NCBI RefSeq assembly: GCF_001984195.1
Contig: NZ_MTQN01000012.1
Location: 868,001 to 932,000, forward strand
Length of the DNA stretch: 64,000 nt
Direction of reading: 5' to 3'
From: Kribbella sp. ALI-6-A
GTDB lineage: Bacteria; Actinomycetota; Actinomycetes; Propionibacteriales; Kribbellaceae
A program made the position numbers and the translations under genes. The notes below the pieces were generated by a model. The model saw nothing but the letters and a program-made list of their open reading frames with translations. It had not been told where the DNA came from and made no database searches. Shown in pieces: positions 6,616 through 18,100 of this stretch (its first letter is position 1; each line of letters begins with the position of its first letter).

Positions 6616-9132
6616 TTAGAAACTCTCCGGGAGGTCCGCTGCTTCGAGCACGCTGAGCTGATCGGCGCTGGGCGCCGGAAGCTCGGCCAGCCGGTGCGCC
6701 TGGCGTTCGGTCATCTGCTGGAACATCTGCCGGGCCGACCGGCCGTTGCCGAAGCCCTCGTCGCGGGGCATCACCTGGAACAGGTGTGTCAGCGCGGCCC
6801 GGGCGTCCGGGCTGAGCCGGTACTGGTGCTCACCGGCGTGGTACTCGAAGATCGCGACCAGCTCGTCCGGGGTGTAGTCGTCGAACAGCAGCGTCCGGGT
6901 GAACCGGGACGACAGGCCGGGGTTGGAGCCGATGAAGCGACCCATGTCGCCCGGGTAGCCGGCCACGATCACCACCAGGTCCTCGCGGTGGTCCTCCATC
7001 ATCTTGACCAGCGTCGCGACCGCCTCGGCGCCGAAGTCGTTGCCGATGCCGACCGGCGCCAGCGAGTACGCCTCGTCGATGAACAGCACGCCGCCGAGCG
7101 CCTGGGTGACCGCGGCCGTCGTCTTCGGCCCGGTGTGCCCGACGTACTCACCGACGAGGGCGGTCCGGTCGACCTCGATCAGGTGACCCTTGCGGAGCAG
7201 GCCGAGCGCCTTCAGCACCCGGCCGTACAGCCGGGCGACCGTCGTCTTACCGGTACCGGGGTTGCCCGCGAACACCAGATGCCGGCTGAGCGGTGGCGCG
7301 GGCAGCCCGGCCTCCTGCCGCATCCGGACGGTCTGCATCAGCTTCACCATCGACTGGACGTCCCGCTTCACCCGCTCGAGGCCGACCTGCTCCTCCAGCT
7401 CGGCGAGCACGTCTTCCAGCGACTCGTCCGCCGGCGGCATGCTCTCGTCGAGCGCACCCGTGGCCGTCGCCGGAGCGACGGCCGGCGCCCCCGCGGCCGC
7501 GGCAGCCGGTACGGCGGGAGACAGCGGTACGCCGTCCACGGTGCAGTCCTCGAAGACCGGGTTCGCCCCTTCGTCCTCACCGGCGGCCCCCGCGCAGTCG
7601 CGAATCCGCAAGTGCTTCAGCACCGGCGCCGAGTCCTTGCTCAGGTGCAGCGCCGGGTACTCCGTGCCGACCAGGTCGCAGTCGGTGAACGTCCCCGCGC
7701 CCTTCTCGGCCAGGTAGATCCCGTTCTTCGCCACCTGGGCGACCCGCAGCGCCTGGACGGTCGGCGCCGCTCCGGACCAGACGACCAGCCCGGACCCTTC
7801 GCAGTGCTCGACCGTCGTGCTGAGGATCTCAGCGTCAGCGCCTGCGCCGACCACGATCCCGGCCGCCTTCGTCCGGCTGACACGGAGACCGTCGAGCTTG
7901 CCGATGCCCGCGACCTCGACGCCGGTCCCGCTCGTGCTGGTCACCGAACTCTGCAGCACCGTGCCGGTCACCGACGACCCCAGGTGAATCCCCGTGGCAC
8001 CCCCGCTGATCCAGCAGCCCTCGGCCTTCAAAGTCGCACTCTCCACGGCCGACAACCCGGTCATGCCGGTGTCCGTGATCCCGCACGCGGCCAGCTCGAC
8101 CACGGAGTCGCTCGTCGCATGGACGCCATGCTCCGAGCCGCCGCGGATCAAGCAGTCGGTTAGCGTGCTCGTCGCCCGGCCGGTCAGGTGCACCGAGCTG
8201 TACGCCGACCGGTCGATCCGGCTGTCGGTCAGCTTCGCCGAGGCCGAGTCGGTGATCAGTACGCCGTTCGCCCCGACGTCGGTGATCGCGCAGCCCTTGG
8301 CGACGACCTCCGCCTCGTCCTGGACGACAAGACCGCTCGCCACGGCGTTCTGCAGCCGGCAGTCGGTCAGCTCGACCTTCGACGACCCGGCCGCGTGGAT
8401 CGCCGCCGCACCGGCCGCGTCGACCCGCAGGTCTTCCAGCGCACCGGACGCACCGTCCTCCAGCAGCAACCCGGCCATCCCGGTACGCCGTACGACGGAG
8501 TCCGCCAGCCGCAGCCGGCTGTTGCCCCGCAGCCGAATGCCGTACCCGACCGTGCTTTCCAGGCGCAGCCGGGTCGCCTCCAGCGACGCGGCACCGGACA
8601 GCACCACGCCGATCCCGTCGATCGTCGCGATCACCACGTCCTCGGCCTGCGCCCGGACCCGGCCGGACAGGTGGATCGCCGCCAGCCGCGCGCCCTCGAC
8701 CCGGGACCGGCGCAGCACCAGCGTGGTGGTGCCGTAGCCGGCCAGGTCGGATCCACCACCGCCGTCTTCGTTGCCGCGGGCATGGATCCGGCCGCCGGAC
8801 ACCACGCAGTCCTCCAGCAGCAGGCCCGCACCGGCGGAGAGCCCGATCGCCGGCGTGCCGCTCTCGTCGGCCGCCTTGACCGTCAGCCCGCGCAACGCGC
8901 ACTCCAGCCCGTCGACCATCACCGACGGCTCGCCGGAGCCCGGCGTACCGGTGATCACGACGCTGCCCTGGCCGTGCTCGGCCACCACCGAGACCGAGCG
9001 GTCCAGCCGCACCTGCTCGGCGTACGTGCCGGGGGCAACCATCACGACGTCACCGGGACCGGCCGCGCGGATCGCGTCACCGATCCGGCGGTACGTGCCG
9101 CGTCCCTTCGCAGCGACCACCCGTGTCGTCAC
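6616..9132 (-). CDS. Right-handed beta-helix protein fused to EccA-like AAA+ ATPase
   Basis: 838 residues in two halves. Residues 1 to about 500 are a pectate-lyase-type parallel beta-helix: it starts with the YRRIGDAIRAAGPGD-type motif, followed by about twenty short turns with N/S/T and V/L ladders. After an Ala/Pro linker (about 505-545), residues 550-838 are a CbxX/CfqX (EccA-type) AAA+ domain. This has Walker A GNPGTGKTT (Lys629), Walker B VLFIDEA near 680, sensor and Arg-finger region SSRFTRT, and a helical lid. EccA proteins power or chaperone type VII substrates; the beta-helix replaces their usual TPR N-domain. The start GTG at 9132 has GGGAGGAG upstream and overlaps the stop of the giant gene as GTGA, so the two are almost certainly co-translated. 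Confidence 0.85.
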   Translation of the reverse strand: MTTRVVAAKGRGTYRRIGDAIRAAGPGDVVMVAPGTYAEQVRLDRSVSVVAEHGQGSVVITGTPGSGEPSVMVDGLECALRGLTVKAADESGTPAIGLSAGAGLLLEDCVVSGGRIHARGNEDGGGGSDLAGYGTTTLVLRRSRVEGARLAAIHLSGRVRAQAEDVVIATIDGIGVVLSGAASLEATRLRLESTVGYGIRLRGNSRLRLADSVVRRTGMAGLLLEDGASGALEDLRVDAAGAAAIHAAGSSKVELTDCRLQNAVASGLVVQDEAEVVAKGCAITDVGANGVLITDSASAKLTDSRIDRSAYSSVHLTGRATSTLTDCLIRGGSEHGVHATSDSVVELAACGITDTGMTGLSAVESATLKAEGCWISGGATGIHLGSSVTGTVLQSSVTSTSGTGVEVAGIGKLDGLRVSRTKAAGIVVGAGADAEILSTTVEHCEGSGLVVWSGAAPTVQALRVAQVAKNGIYLAEKGAGTFTDCDLVGTEYPALHLSKDSAPVLKHLRIRDCAGAAGEDEGANPVFEDCTVDGVPLSPAVPAAAAAGAPAVAPATATGALDESMPPADESLEDVLAELEEQVGLERVKRDVQSMVKLMQTVRMRQEAGLPAPPLSRHLVFAGNPGTGKTTVARLYGRVLKALGLLRKGHLIEVDRTALVGEYVGHTGPKTTAAVTQALGGVLFIDEAYSLAPVGIGNDFGAEAVATLVKMMEDHREDLVVIVAGYPGDMGRFIGSNPGLSSRFTRTLLFDDYTPDELVAIFEYHAGEHQYRLSPDARAALTHLFQVMPRDEGFGNGRSARQMFQQMTERQAHRLAELPAPSADQLSVLEAADLPESF

Positions 9133-12100
9133 GACGCTCCTCCCGTCCCGGCCGGTAGTACCAGACCCGAAGCATGCGGTACCGGCGGCGGGATCGTCAC
9201 ACCGGGTGGCAGCGCCAGCAGCGACGCGGCCGGGGGTTGGTTCGACGCGTACCAGTCCGGGTTGATCGAGGCCCGGTACGCGCTGGTCAGGAAGATCCCC
9301 TGGATCGACTTCTCGAACACCCGGAACGGGAGCTGCAACCAGAAGTCCGCGAAGCCCTGCCGGTGGAAGAACCGGCTGCCGCCGAACCCGGTCGCGACGG
9401 TTTTCACCAGCGCCGTACTGACGCCGGTGGTGAGCGACGCGAGCGCGTTGATGCCGCCGTCGCCGACCGCGTCCCAGCCGGACAGCTTGACCGACTGCCC
9501 GTCGGCGGTGGTGATGCCGAAGATCGACGCGTTCATCGTGCCGTTCACGAAGCCGGACAGCAGTGACGGGCCGAAGTTGAAGCCGAAGTCGTAGGTCCCG
9601 CCGCGCCACCGGGTGGCCGACTCGTTGCCGGTCCACTCGTTGGTCCACAGCCGGTCGTGGTTCAGCGGCCGGCGGTTCCAGTGCTTGCCGGCGTCCAGGT
9701 TGACCTGACCCTGGCGGAACGTGCGCAGCGCGCCGCCCAGCTTGGTGTCGTTGATCGCGGTCCCGAGCCCGGTCTTGATCGTCGACGAGACGCCGGCGTT
9801 CATCAGCGCCTTCAGCGCGTCCTTGCCGGTGAACGAGCGGCCCTGGGCCTCGGCGACGATCGCGTTCACGATCAGGTTCGAGGTGAACTCGAGCAGGAAC
9901 TCCTGGCCGAACTCGATCAACGCCTTCTGCGCCACGCTCTTCAGGTACGGCGCGTACGCCGCCTCGCGCAGCGCCGGATTGCCGTCCGGCAGCAGCGTCG
10001 TGCCACTGAAGGTCCAGTCGCCGTCGTGCAGCCACGGTGCCCGCTGCGGCTCGCGCAGCCGGCGGCCCCAACCGCGCATCTCGGTCAGCGGCCCGCGGAA
10101 GTCGTACTCGCTTCCCGTCAGCGTGAGCCGATCGCCGCGCAGCTCGAAGACCAGTCCGTCGTGCCCGCGCTCCCCGAGCACGCGACCGTCGGCGTCGTAC
10201 AGCTTCCACTGCCCGCGCCAACTGTCGGTCTCCAGGTAGTTCTGCCCCGACAGCTTGCGCTCCCGGACGACGGCACCGTGGTCGAACTCCTTCCACTGCC
10301 CGTACGCCGGCTTGCCGGTCCCGTCGAGCTGGTACTCACGGACCCGCAGCGGGCTGTCCTTCAGATGCAGCGGCACCTCGCGGAACACCTCGTCGCCGGC
10401 GGTCCCCATTCCCGGCCGAACGTCGCGGAAGTGATCGGAGCCGCGGACCCAGCCCTGCTGCCACTCGTCGCCGGTGCTCCACAGCCGAACCAGATCCTTG
10501 TCCCCGGCCACTCGCACCCCGAGCTTGTCGAACTCGCCGCTGCGCCAGTGCCCGTTGGGCAGCTGCCAGGACTCGACGTACCGGCCACCGTCGAGCATCC
10601 GGCGGTCCCGCACCAAGTTGCCGGCGGCATCGACATCGCGGAACGAGTCGTCCCAGGACAGCGACTCGTCGGTCGAGCCGCGGAAGAACAGCCGATCGCC
10701 CTCGCGGCCCGGGATCGCGACGCCCTGCGCGTCGAGCTCGTACCAGCGCCAGTGGGCCGAGTCGGCCGCGCCGCCGGCGACGACGTACCGCTGGGCCGAC
10801 CCGGACGTTCCCGGCGCCTTCGACGACAGTCCGGACAGGTTGCCGTGCGCGTCGCGGTCGAACCAGATCAAACGATTCTGGTGGTCGGGGTACTCGCGCA
10901 CGATGCCGCCGGCGAAGCTCTCGCGGACCTTGGCCCAGTTGCCGTTCACGTGGGTGACGTCGGTCCAGCTGTCGCCCTGGGTGATCCGCCAGCCGCGGGT
11001 GGAGCCCGCTTCCCACGGCGTACCGCCGTCGGGGTGCGGGACCGTCGGCGGCGTCGCGTGGTCGCCGACCTTGAGCGTGGTGCCGTCGGACAGCTTGCCG
11101 GTCGAGCGGACGAAGCTGCCGTCGAGCGCGACGTCGACGGTCGAGCCGTCCGCGCCGACGTACCGCATGCCGCTGCCTGGGTTGGTGCCGGTCTGCTCCC
11201 AGCGGAAGAGCTGGAACCTGTGGTCGTCACCGAGGTGGGCGACGACGCCGACCGGGCGCTCGTTGCCGTAGATCGGGCTCTCACGGATCCAGACCGGCGG
11301 CCGCTGCTCACCCTGGCGGACAACCGTCAGCAGACCATTGCCGCCGACGGTCTGGGCGCCACCGGACTCACGGCCCTGGCGCGACAGCTGCTCCCACGTG
11401 CCCGGCCGCTGGAGTACCCCGTCGGCGTTCCGGACCAGGGTGAACTCCTGGTACTGGCCGGCCGTCGAGGTCCGGTGCCACATGCCCCACTTCTGCTGGG
11501 CGACCTCGGTCACCTCGCCGGCCTCGGCGCTACGGGTGTAGGTGTCCTTCCAGCCGTCGCCGACGGCCTCCCGCACTCGGACGCCGTCGGCGATCTGGTT
11601 GCCGTGGTCATCGAACTTGTACCAGTGCCACTCGTCGCCGTTCTTCGTGGCGAGCACGTGACCGGTGGACGAGTGGTACTTCTGCAACCCTTCGCGATAC
11701 TCCCGGATCGGGGTCTGACCCTGCACGTCCTGCCAGCCCGAACCGGTGGTGTCGAAGCGGCGCTGCCCCCAACCGGTCAGCGTCCCGTCCGGCGCGTACG
11801 TCGCCCAGGTGGAACTCCGCTCGAACTGCCCGAACCCGAGCGTGTCCGTCCGCCGGAAGCTGTCCAGCAAGGTTCCGTCCGGCAACAGCCGCCGCTCGAA
11901 CACCTCGACCGGCTTGCCCGTCGAGCTGAGCAGCTTGATCCGCCCGTTCTCCAGCGCGGCGACGTCCACCTTTCCGTGCAGGAACGCGCCGGTCGCGTCG
12001 TCGCCCGTCCTGGACCAGGTCCCGCTGATGTGGTCGACGACATACAGGTACGGCGTCGGCCGCCCGTTCCGCACGACCCGGAACCCCTGCTCCAGCAGAT

Positions 12101-15100
12101 CTCCGGTGTGCGCGAACTTCTCGAACCCACCACGCCATTCGACCGTGATCCGGCCGGTTGCCGCGTCCACCGTGACCGTTCGCCCGGGCACCGGAGTGCC
12201 CTGGGCATCGACGAGCTGATGGGTGGTGGACAGGCCGTCGTTCTCGGTCCGGACGATCAGGCCGCCTGGGAGCCGGGTGTCGATCAGGTCCTGCGGCCAG
12301 GACGACGGCCGGGGCAGCGGGACGAACTCGTCGCTGTCGTGCAGGATCGTGCCGCGCAGCCGGGCCGCGAGGTCGCCGAGCTCCGTGCTCTTCCACGGGC
12401 GCTTGGTCAGGACCCGGTCGCCACCGGCGATGTTCACCGAGACGGTGTCGCCGACCGGGTCGCGGCTGATCGTGACCGTGAGCTCGTCGGCCGATCCCGG
12501 CCGGGTCACCGTCAGCGTGGTCACCGTGTTGTCCGCGTTCGTTGCCGACCGCACCTGTGCGTGCTTGAACCCGTGCCAGTTGCCGATCGCCTGCTGGTCG
12601 AAGGCGCGGACCAGATCGCCGTACGCCGTCTCGATCGGCAGGCCCGGCCAGGGCTCCTTGACGAACTGCTTCAGCTGGTTCGCCGGGATCTGCTCGGCCC
12701 GGACCGGGATCACCTGCAACTCGGTGCCGTCGACAACAATCGTCTTGTTCGGCCCGGTCCGGACCAGCGTGGTCGGCGCCAGCGTGATCTCCGACTGCGA
12801 CTGGTTCAGCGGCGGCGGCGCGGTGTCCAGCTCGCGGTACCCCGGCGGGTACGACATCGCCAGCTTGCCGTGTCCGGCCGGGACGTCGATCTCGAACACG
12901 TAGGTGTTGTCCGGCAGCCCCTTGCGGGTCCACTCGACCTGGAAGCCCAGGTCCTGCGAGGTGGAGCTGGGCAGCCGTTCGACGAAGTCGTTGGCCGCGG
13001 CCGACGCCTTGTCCATGTCGACGCTGCGGTACACCGTGATCGGCCCGTCCGGGCCCTTGAACAGCAGGTCTCCGGTGGCCCGGTGGAAGAACTCGGTGTC
13101 CTCGATCAGCTGCTTGGTCGGGTTCTTCACGAACCCGCCGTACCCGCGATGGCCGGTGAAGCTGCCGGTCTGAACCTTGCGGATCAGCGCGTGGATGCCG
13201 TTCGTCTTGTCCAGCGCCTCGGTCAGGTGCAGTCGCGACACGTGCGCCGCGTTCAGCCAGCGCTGTGCGTCCCCGGCGAAGTTGTCCGGCAGCACGGCGG
13301 TCGGCAGCTGCCGGGTCGGCTCGGGGCCCAGGTAGGTGCCGTTGAGCTCGTACCGTTGTGGCCCGAGCGGCGTCGCGACCACGACGGTGTTGTCGATCAC
13401 CCGCGCCGGCCACTGCCGGCCTGCGGCGTCGGTGACGAGTCCGGCGTCCGGCACATCGCCCTTGCGCATCAGCAGCACCGGCCGGCCGTCGAACGTGCCG
13501 CCGGCCAGCGGGAAGCCGTCACCGACGTGCCGCATGCCGCGGCCCATCAGCGGCTGGAAGACCCAGCTCTGTGCCGCCCCGCCGCCGTCAGGAGCCATCC
13601 GATGCACGACGACGTTGCCGTCCGGGGTCAGCTCGGCGCGGAACCTCTCGGCACCGGCGCCTTCCAAGCTGATCTCCCCGTCGTTCAGCGTGACCCTGAC
13701 CTGCTCGCCCGGCACGTCCGCCGTCCTGGGCCGCCCGGCGCCGACCAGCCGCGGACGGTCGTTGACCGACGTGGTGAGCAGGTCGTCCAGCTGCTGCTGC
13801 AGTCCGTCGACCTGGAGCCCGTGCTTGACCTCGAAGGCCTGCTTGGCCGCGGTCAGTTGCTGCTCGGCGGCGTGCAGGTCCAGCCGCGCCTGCTCGCCGA
13901 CCGACGGACGGCTGGACGAACCGTCGAGCCGCTGACCGTTCAGGTCGAAGTTCGCCTTCGCGGCGTCGAAGTCCTGCTGGGCGCGCTGGACGTCGGTGAA
14001 GTCGTCCATCCGGGCCGCCACCACGTCCGCCGGCTCGCCGGGCCGCTGGAAGACCTTCGTCCGCGCGGCCAGATCGGAGTCCCAGGCGTCCCCGACGGCC
14101 TGCTTCGCCGCCCACGACTTCGGTACCGGCAGCGACATGAACAGGTCGTTGTTGTGCAGTACGCCGCCGCGCAGGTCGGTGGCCAGGCCGGAGAACCCGG
14201 TCCTGCTCCAGCTGCGGTCGAACACCTTCGCGCCGTCGGCCGTCATCGTCACCGAAACCGCGTCCGCATCCGGGTCGCGGGTGATCGTGATGACCAGCTG
14301 GTCGGCCTCACCCGGCCGGCTGACGTGCACGGTGTTGGTCAGCCCGTCGGCACTGCGGGCCGCCCGGGCCGACACGTCCGACAACCCCTCGAACTGCCGC
14401 AGCTTGTCCGTCGTCAGCGCCTTCGCGAAGTCGTCGAACGCGGTCTCCGACGCCAGACCCTCCCACTTCGCGCCGATCACCTGGTCGTAGCTCGACACCG
14501 GGATCTGCTCGGCCCGGACCGGGATGATCGTCAGGCCGTCCTCGACCCGCGTCGGCCCGGTCCGGACCAGGGTGGTCGGCGCGAGCGTGACCTCCCACTG
14601 GTCCTGGTTCCACGGCCGGGCGTCGTTCGCGGTGATCTCGTACTTCGGCGGGTAGGCCATCGCCAGCTTGCCGTGCTCGGGCGGTACGTCGATCTCGAAC
14701 ACCACCCGGTTCGACCGGACACCGTTCGCGGCCCACTCGTGCTGGAACTCGATCCCGTTCGAGGTGGAGATCGGCAGCCGCTCGACGAACTCGTCGGCCT
14801 GCGCGGCCAGCGGGTCCATCGAGACCCCGCGGTACACGGTGACGTGGTCGAGCGGACCCTGGAACCGCAGCTCGCCGGTGATCCGCTCGAAGGTCCGGAC
14901 GTTCTTCAGCAGGCTGCCGTCGGCCAGTGCCGACGGATTGACGAACCCGCCGTACCCGCGCTTGGACGTGAACGAGCCGCCGAGCACGCTCTTCATCAGG
15001 TTCTCGACACCCTTGTCGGTGCCCGCCACCGTCAGGTGAGTGCGCGACAGGTCGACCGACGCCTGCCAGCGCGCCGCGTCGGTGGCACTCAGGCCCGGCG

Positions 15101-18100
15101 GCGGGACCGGCGCCGGCAGATGCCCGGCCACTCCGGGATCGGCGGCCTGGAAGGCACCGGTGCCCTTGTCGTAGACCAGCGGGCCCTGCGGCGAGGCCAC
15201 GGTCAGGGTGTCGTCGCCGACCCGAACCGGCCAGCGGGTGCCGTTGCCGTCGAGCACGTGGCCGGTGTCGAACAGCCCCATCTTGCCTTCGAGGCTGACC
15301 GGGCGTCCGTCGAAGACCCCGCCGCCCAACGGGAACGACTCACCGACGTGGTTGACCCGGCCGCCGAACCCGACGCTGTACTTCCAGGAGCGTTCGGTCA
15401 CGGTGCCGGTCACGGTCAGCGTCGTACCGGACAGGTTCGCGGTGAAGCGCTCGGCGCCCTCGCCGGTCAGCGTGACCGACCGGCCCTGCACCTCGAACCG
15501 GACCGTCTCGCTGCCCGGTACGCCGACCGACTTGTCCCGCCCGGCACCTCCGACCAGCCGCGGCCGGTCCTTGAGGGACTCCATGAACGCGTGGTCGAGC
15601 TGAGCCGAAACCGTGTCCGGGTCGAGCCCGTGCCTGGCCCGGAAAGCGTCCTTGGCCAGGTCCAGGTGCTCCTTCGCGGCGGGGTGGTCGAGCCGCGCGA
15701 GCTCACCGACCGACAACCCGTTCGACGGCCCGTCGGTGCGGCCACCGTGGGTGTCCAGGTGCAGCTTGGTCGCGGCGAAGTCGTCCTGGGCCGACCGCAC
15801 GATCTGCCAGTCGAGCATCCTGGCCTCGACCGTGGCGGCCGAGTCGCCCGGCGTACGGAACACGTCCTCGGCGGTGAACCGCTGCTCCCACGCCTTCGGC
15901 ACGGCCAGCGTGTCGAAGGTCTCGTTGGCGTGCAGGGTCCCGCCGCGCAGGTCCCCGGCCAGGGTCCGGAAGCTGGTCCCGCTCCAGGTCTGGTCGAGCC
16001 GGGTCACGCCGTCGCTGGTGACCGTGACCCGGACCGAGTCGGCTTCGGGATCCCGGGTGACCGTGAAGACCATCTCGTCGGCCGAACCGGGCCGACCGAC
16101 CCGTACGGTGTTGACCAGCCCGTCCGGGCTGAGCGTCGAGTGCGCGCCCACCTCGCCGAGCCCCGGGAACATGCGCAGCGCCTCCGGCTGGAACGCCTTC
16201 GCGAAGTCGTCGAACGCGGTCTGCGACGACAGGCCCGGCCACGGCTCGCGGACCAGCTGCTCGACCGCGCCGGACGGGATCTGCTCGGCCCGGACCGGGA
16301 TGATCGTCAGCCCGTTCTCGATCCGCACCGGCGCGTCGGTGCGGACCAGCGTCGTCGGGCCGAGGGTGACCTCCCACTGCGCCTGGTTCCAGCCCTTGGC
16401 CTCGCTGCCCGACGGGTGATAGCCCGGCGGGTACGACATCGCCAGCTGCGGGTGGCCCGGCGGCACGTCGATCTCGAACACGACCCAGTTGTCCTGGGAC
16501 TTGCCCGCGGCCCAGGTGTGCTGGAACTCCAGGTTGTTCGAGGTCGAGATCGGCAGCCGCTCCAGGAACCGGTCCGCCTGCGCGCTCGCCGGGTCCAGGC
16601 CGACCCCGCGGTACACGGTGGTCCGGCCGTTGGGGCCCTGCAGCATCAGGTCCTTGGTGACCTCGTCGAACCGGGCCAGCTTGTCCAGTACGCCGTCCGC
16701 GATCGCGTGCGGGTTCACGTAGCCGCCGTACCCGCGCTTGCCGGTGAAACCGCTGGCCTTGATGTCGTCCATCAGCTGCCAGACCTTGCTGCCCGGCGTC
16801 GCCGCGGTCAGGTGCGTGCGGGACAGGTCGACCGCGGCCTGCCAGCGCGCGAGCTGGTCGCCGGCCAGCCCGGCCGGTGGGGTCGGCGCCGGCAGCTGCG
16901 AGGTCGAGGTCTGACCGAGCCCCTGGAAGTCGCCGGTCCGCGAGTAGACCAAGGGCCCGTCGACGGTGGCGACCGTGATCGTGTCGCCCTCGGCCTTGAC
17001 CGGCCAGGACTGCCCGGTCAGGTCGTCGACGGTGCCCGTCAGCCCGCCGTTTCCACTGGTCACCGTGATGGTCCTGCCACCGAAGGCGCCACCGGCCAGC
17101 GTCAACGTCTCGTCGACCGGCTTCAGGCCGTTGGCCATCATCATCTTGAACGTCCACGTGTGCACGGCCACGTCGCTGCCCACGTCGGCCAGCTTTTGCA
17201 CGGTCAGTACGCCGTTGGCCGCCGAGGACGTGAACAGGTCGCGGTCAGCGCCCCGGAAGGTGACCACTCCACCGCGCTGCAGGTCGAACTCGAGCCCACC
17301 GTGCCCCGGTACGGCGTGCGTCCGGTACGGCCCGGTCGGCCGTGGCGGTTCGTTGACCAGGTCGGCGTTGTCGACCAGCTTGACGCCGACTCCCTCGTCG
17401 GGCAGCTGCCCGACCTTCGGCCCGCCGGCACCGAGCCCCCGCGGCCGGTCGTTGACCGAGGCGACGCGCAGTTCCCGCAGTTCGTCGAAGACCTCGTCGA
17501 CCGACAGATCGTGCTTGTCCTCGAACGCCTGCTTCGCGTTCTCGTACCCCTGCCTGGCGACGTGCAGGTCGAGGTTCGCCTGGTCCCCGACCGGGAGCGC
17601 GGTCGAGCTTCCCTCGCCGCGGACGGCCAGTCGGCGCGGGTCGTTGTACAGGTCGATGTAGCGGTCGGCGGCGCGCTGGACCGTGCCGAAGTCGTCCATC
17701 CGGGCCTGGACGTCGAAGTCGGAGTCCCCGGACCGGCGGAAGATCGCGACGTGCGCCGCCACGTCCGCGTCCATCGCCTGCTGGATCGAGTGCCCCGACC
17801 CGACGGACACGTCGTCTCCCAGCCCGCGCACCGATCCCACCGGCACGTCGTCGACCACCGAGTGCGCCGACCCCATCGACACGTCCGACAGCGCGCGGCC
17901 ACCCCGCGCCCCGTCGACGCTCATCGCGTCGTCGCTCAGCGAGGTCAGCGACGACATGTCGTCGCCGAGCCCACTCGGCACCGCCGGCGGCGGCACCACG
18001 CTCGCGGCCGCCGGCTCCCACCGCCCGGTGACCGGGTCGAACCATCCGTTCGGCAAAGTGGGCAGGCCCCCGGCCGGCAGCTTCGGCAGCTTGGCGACGT

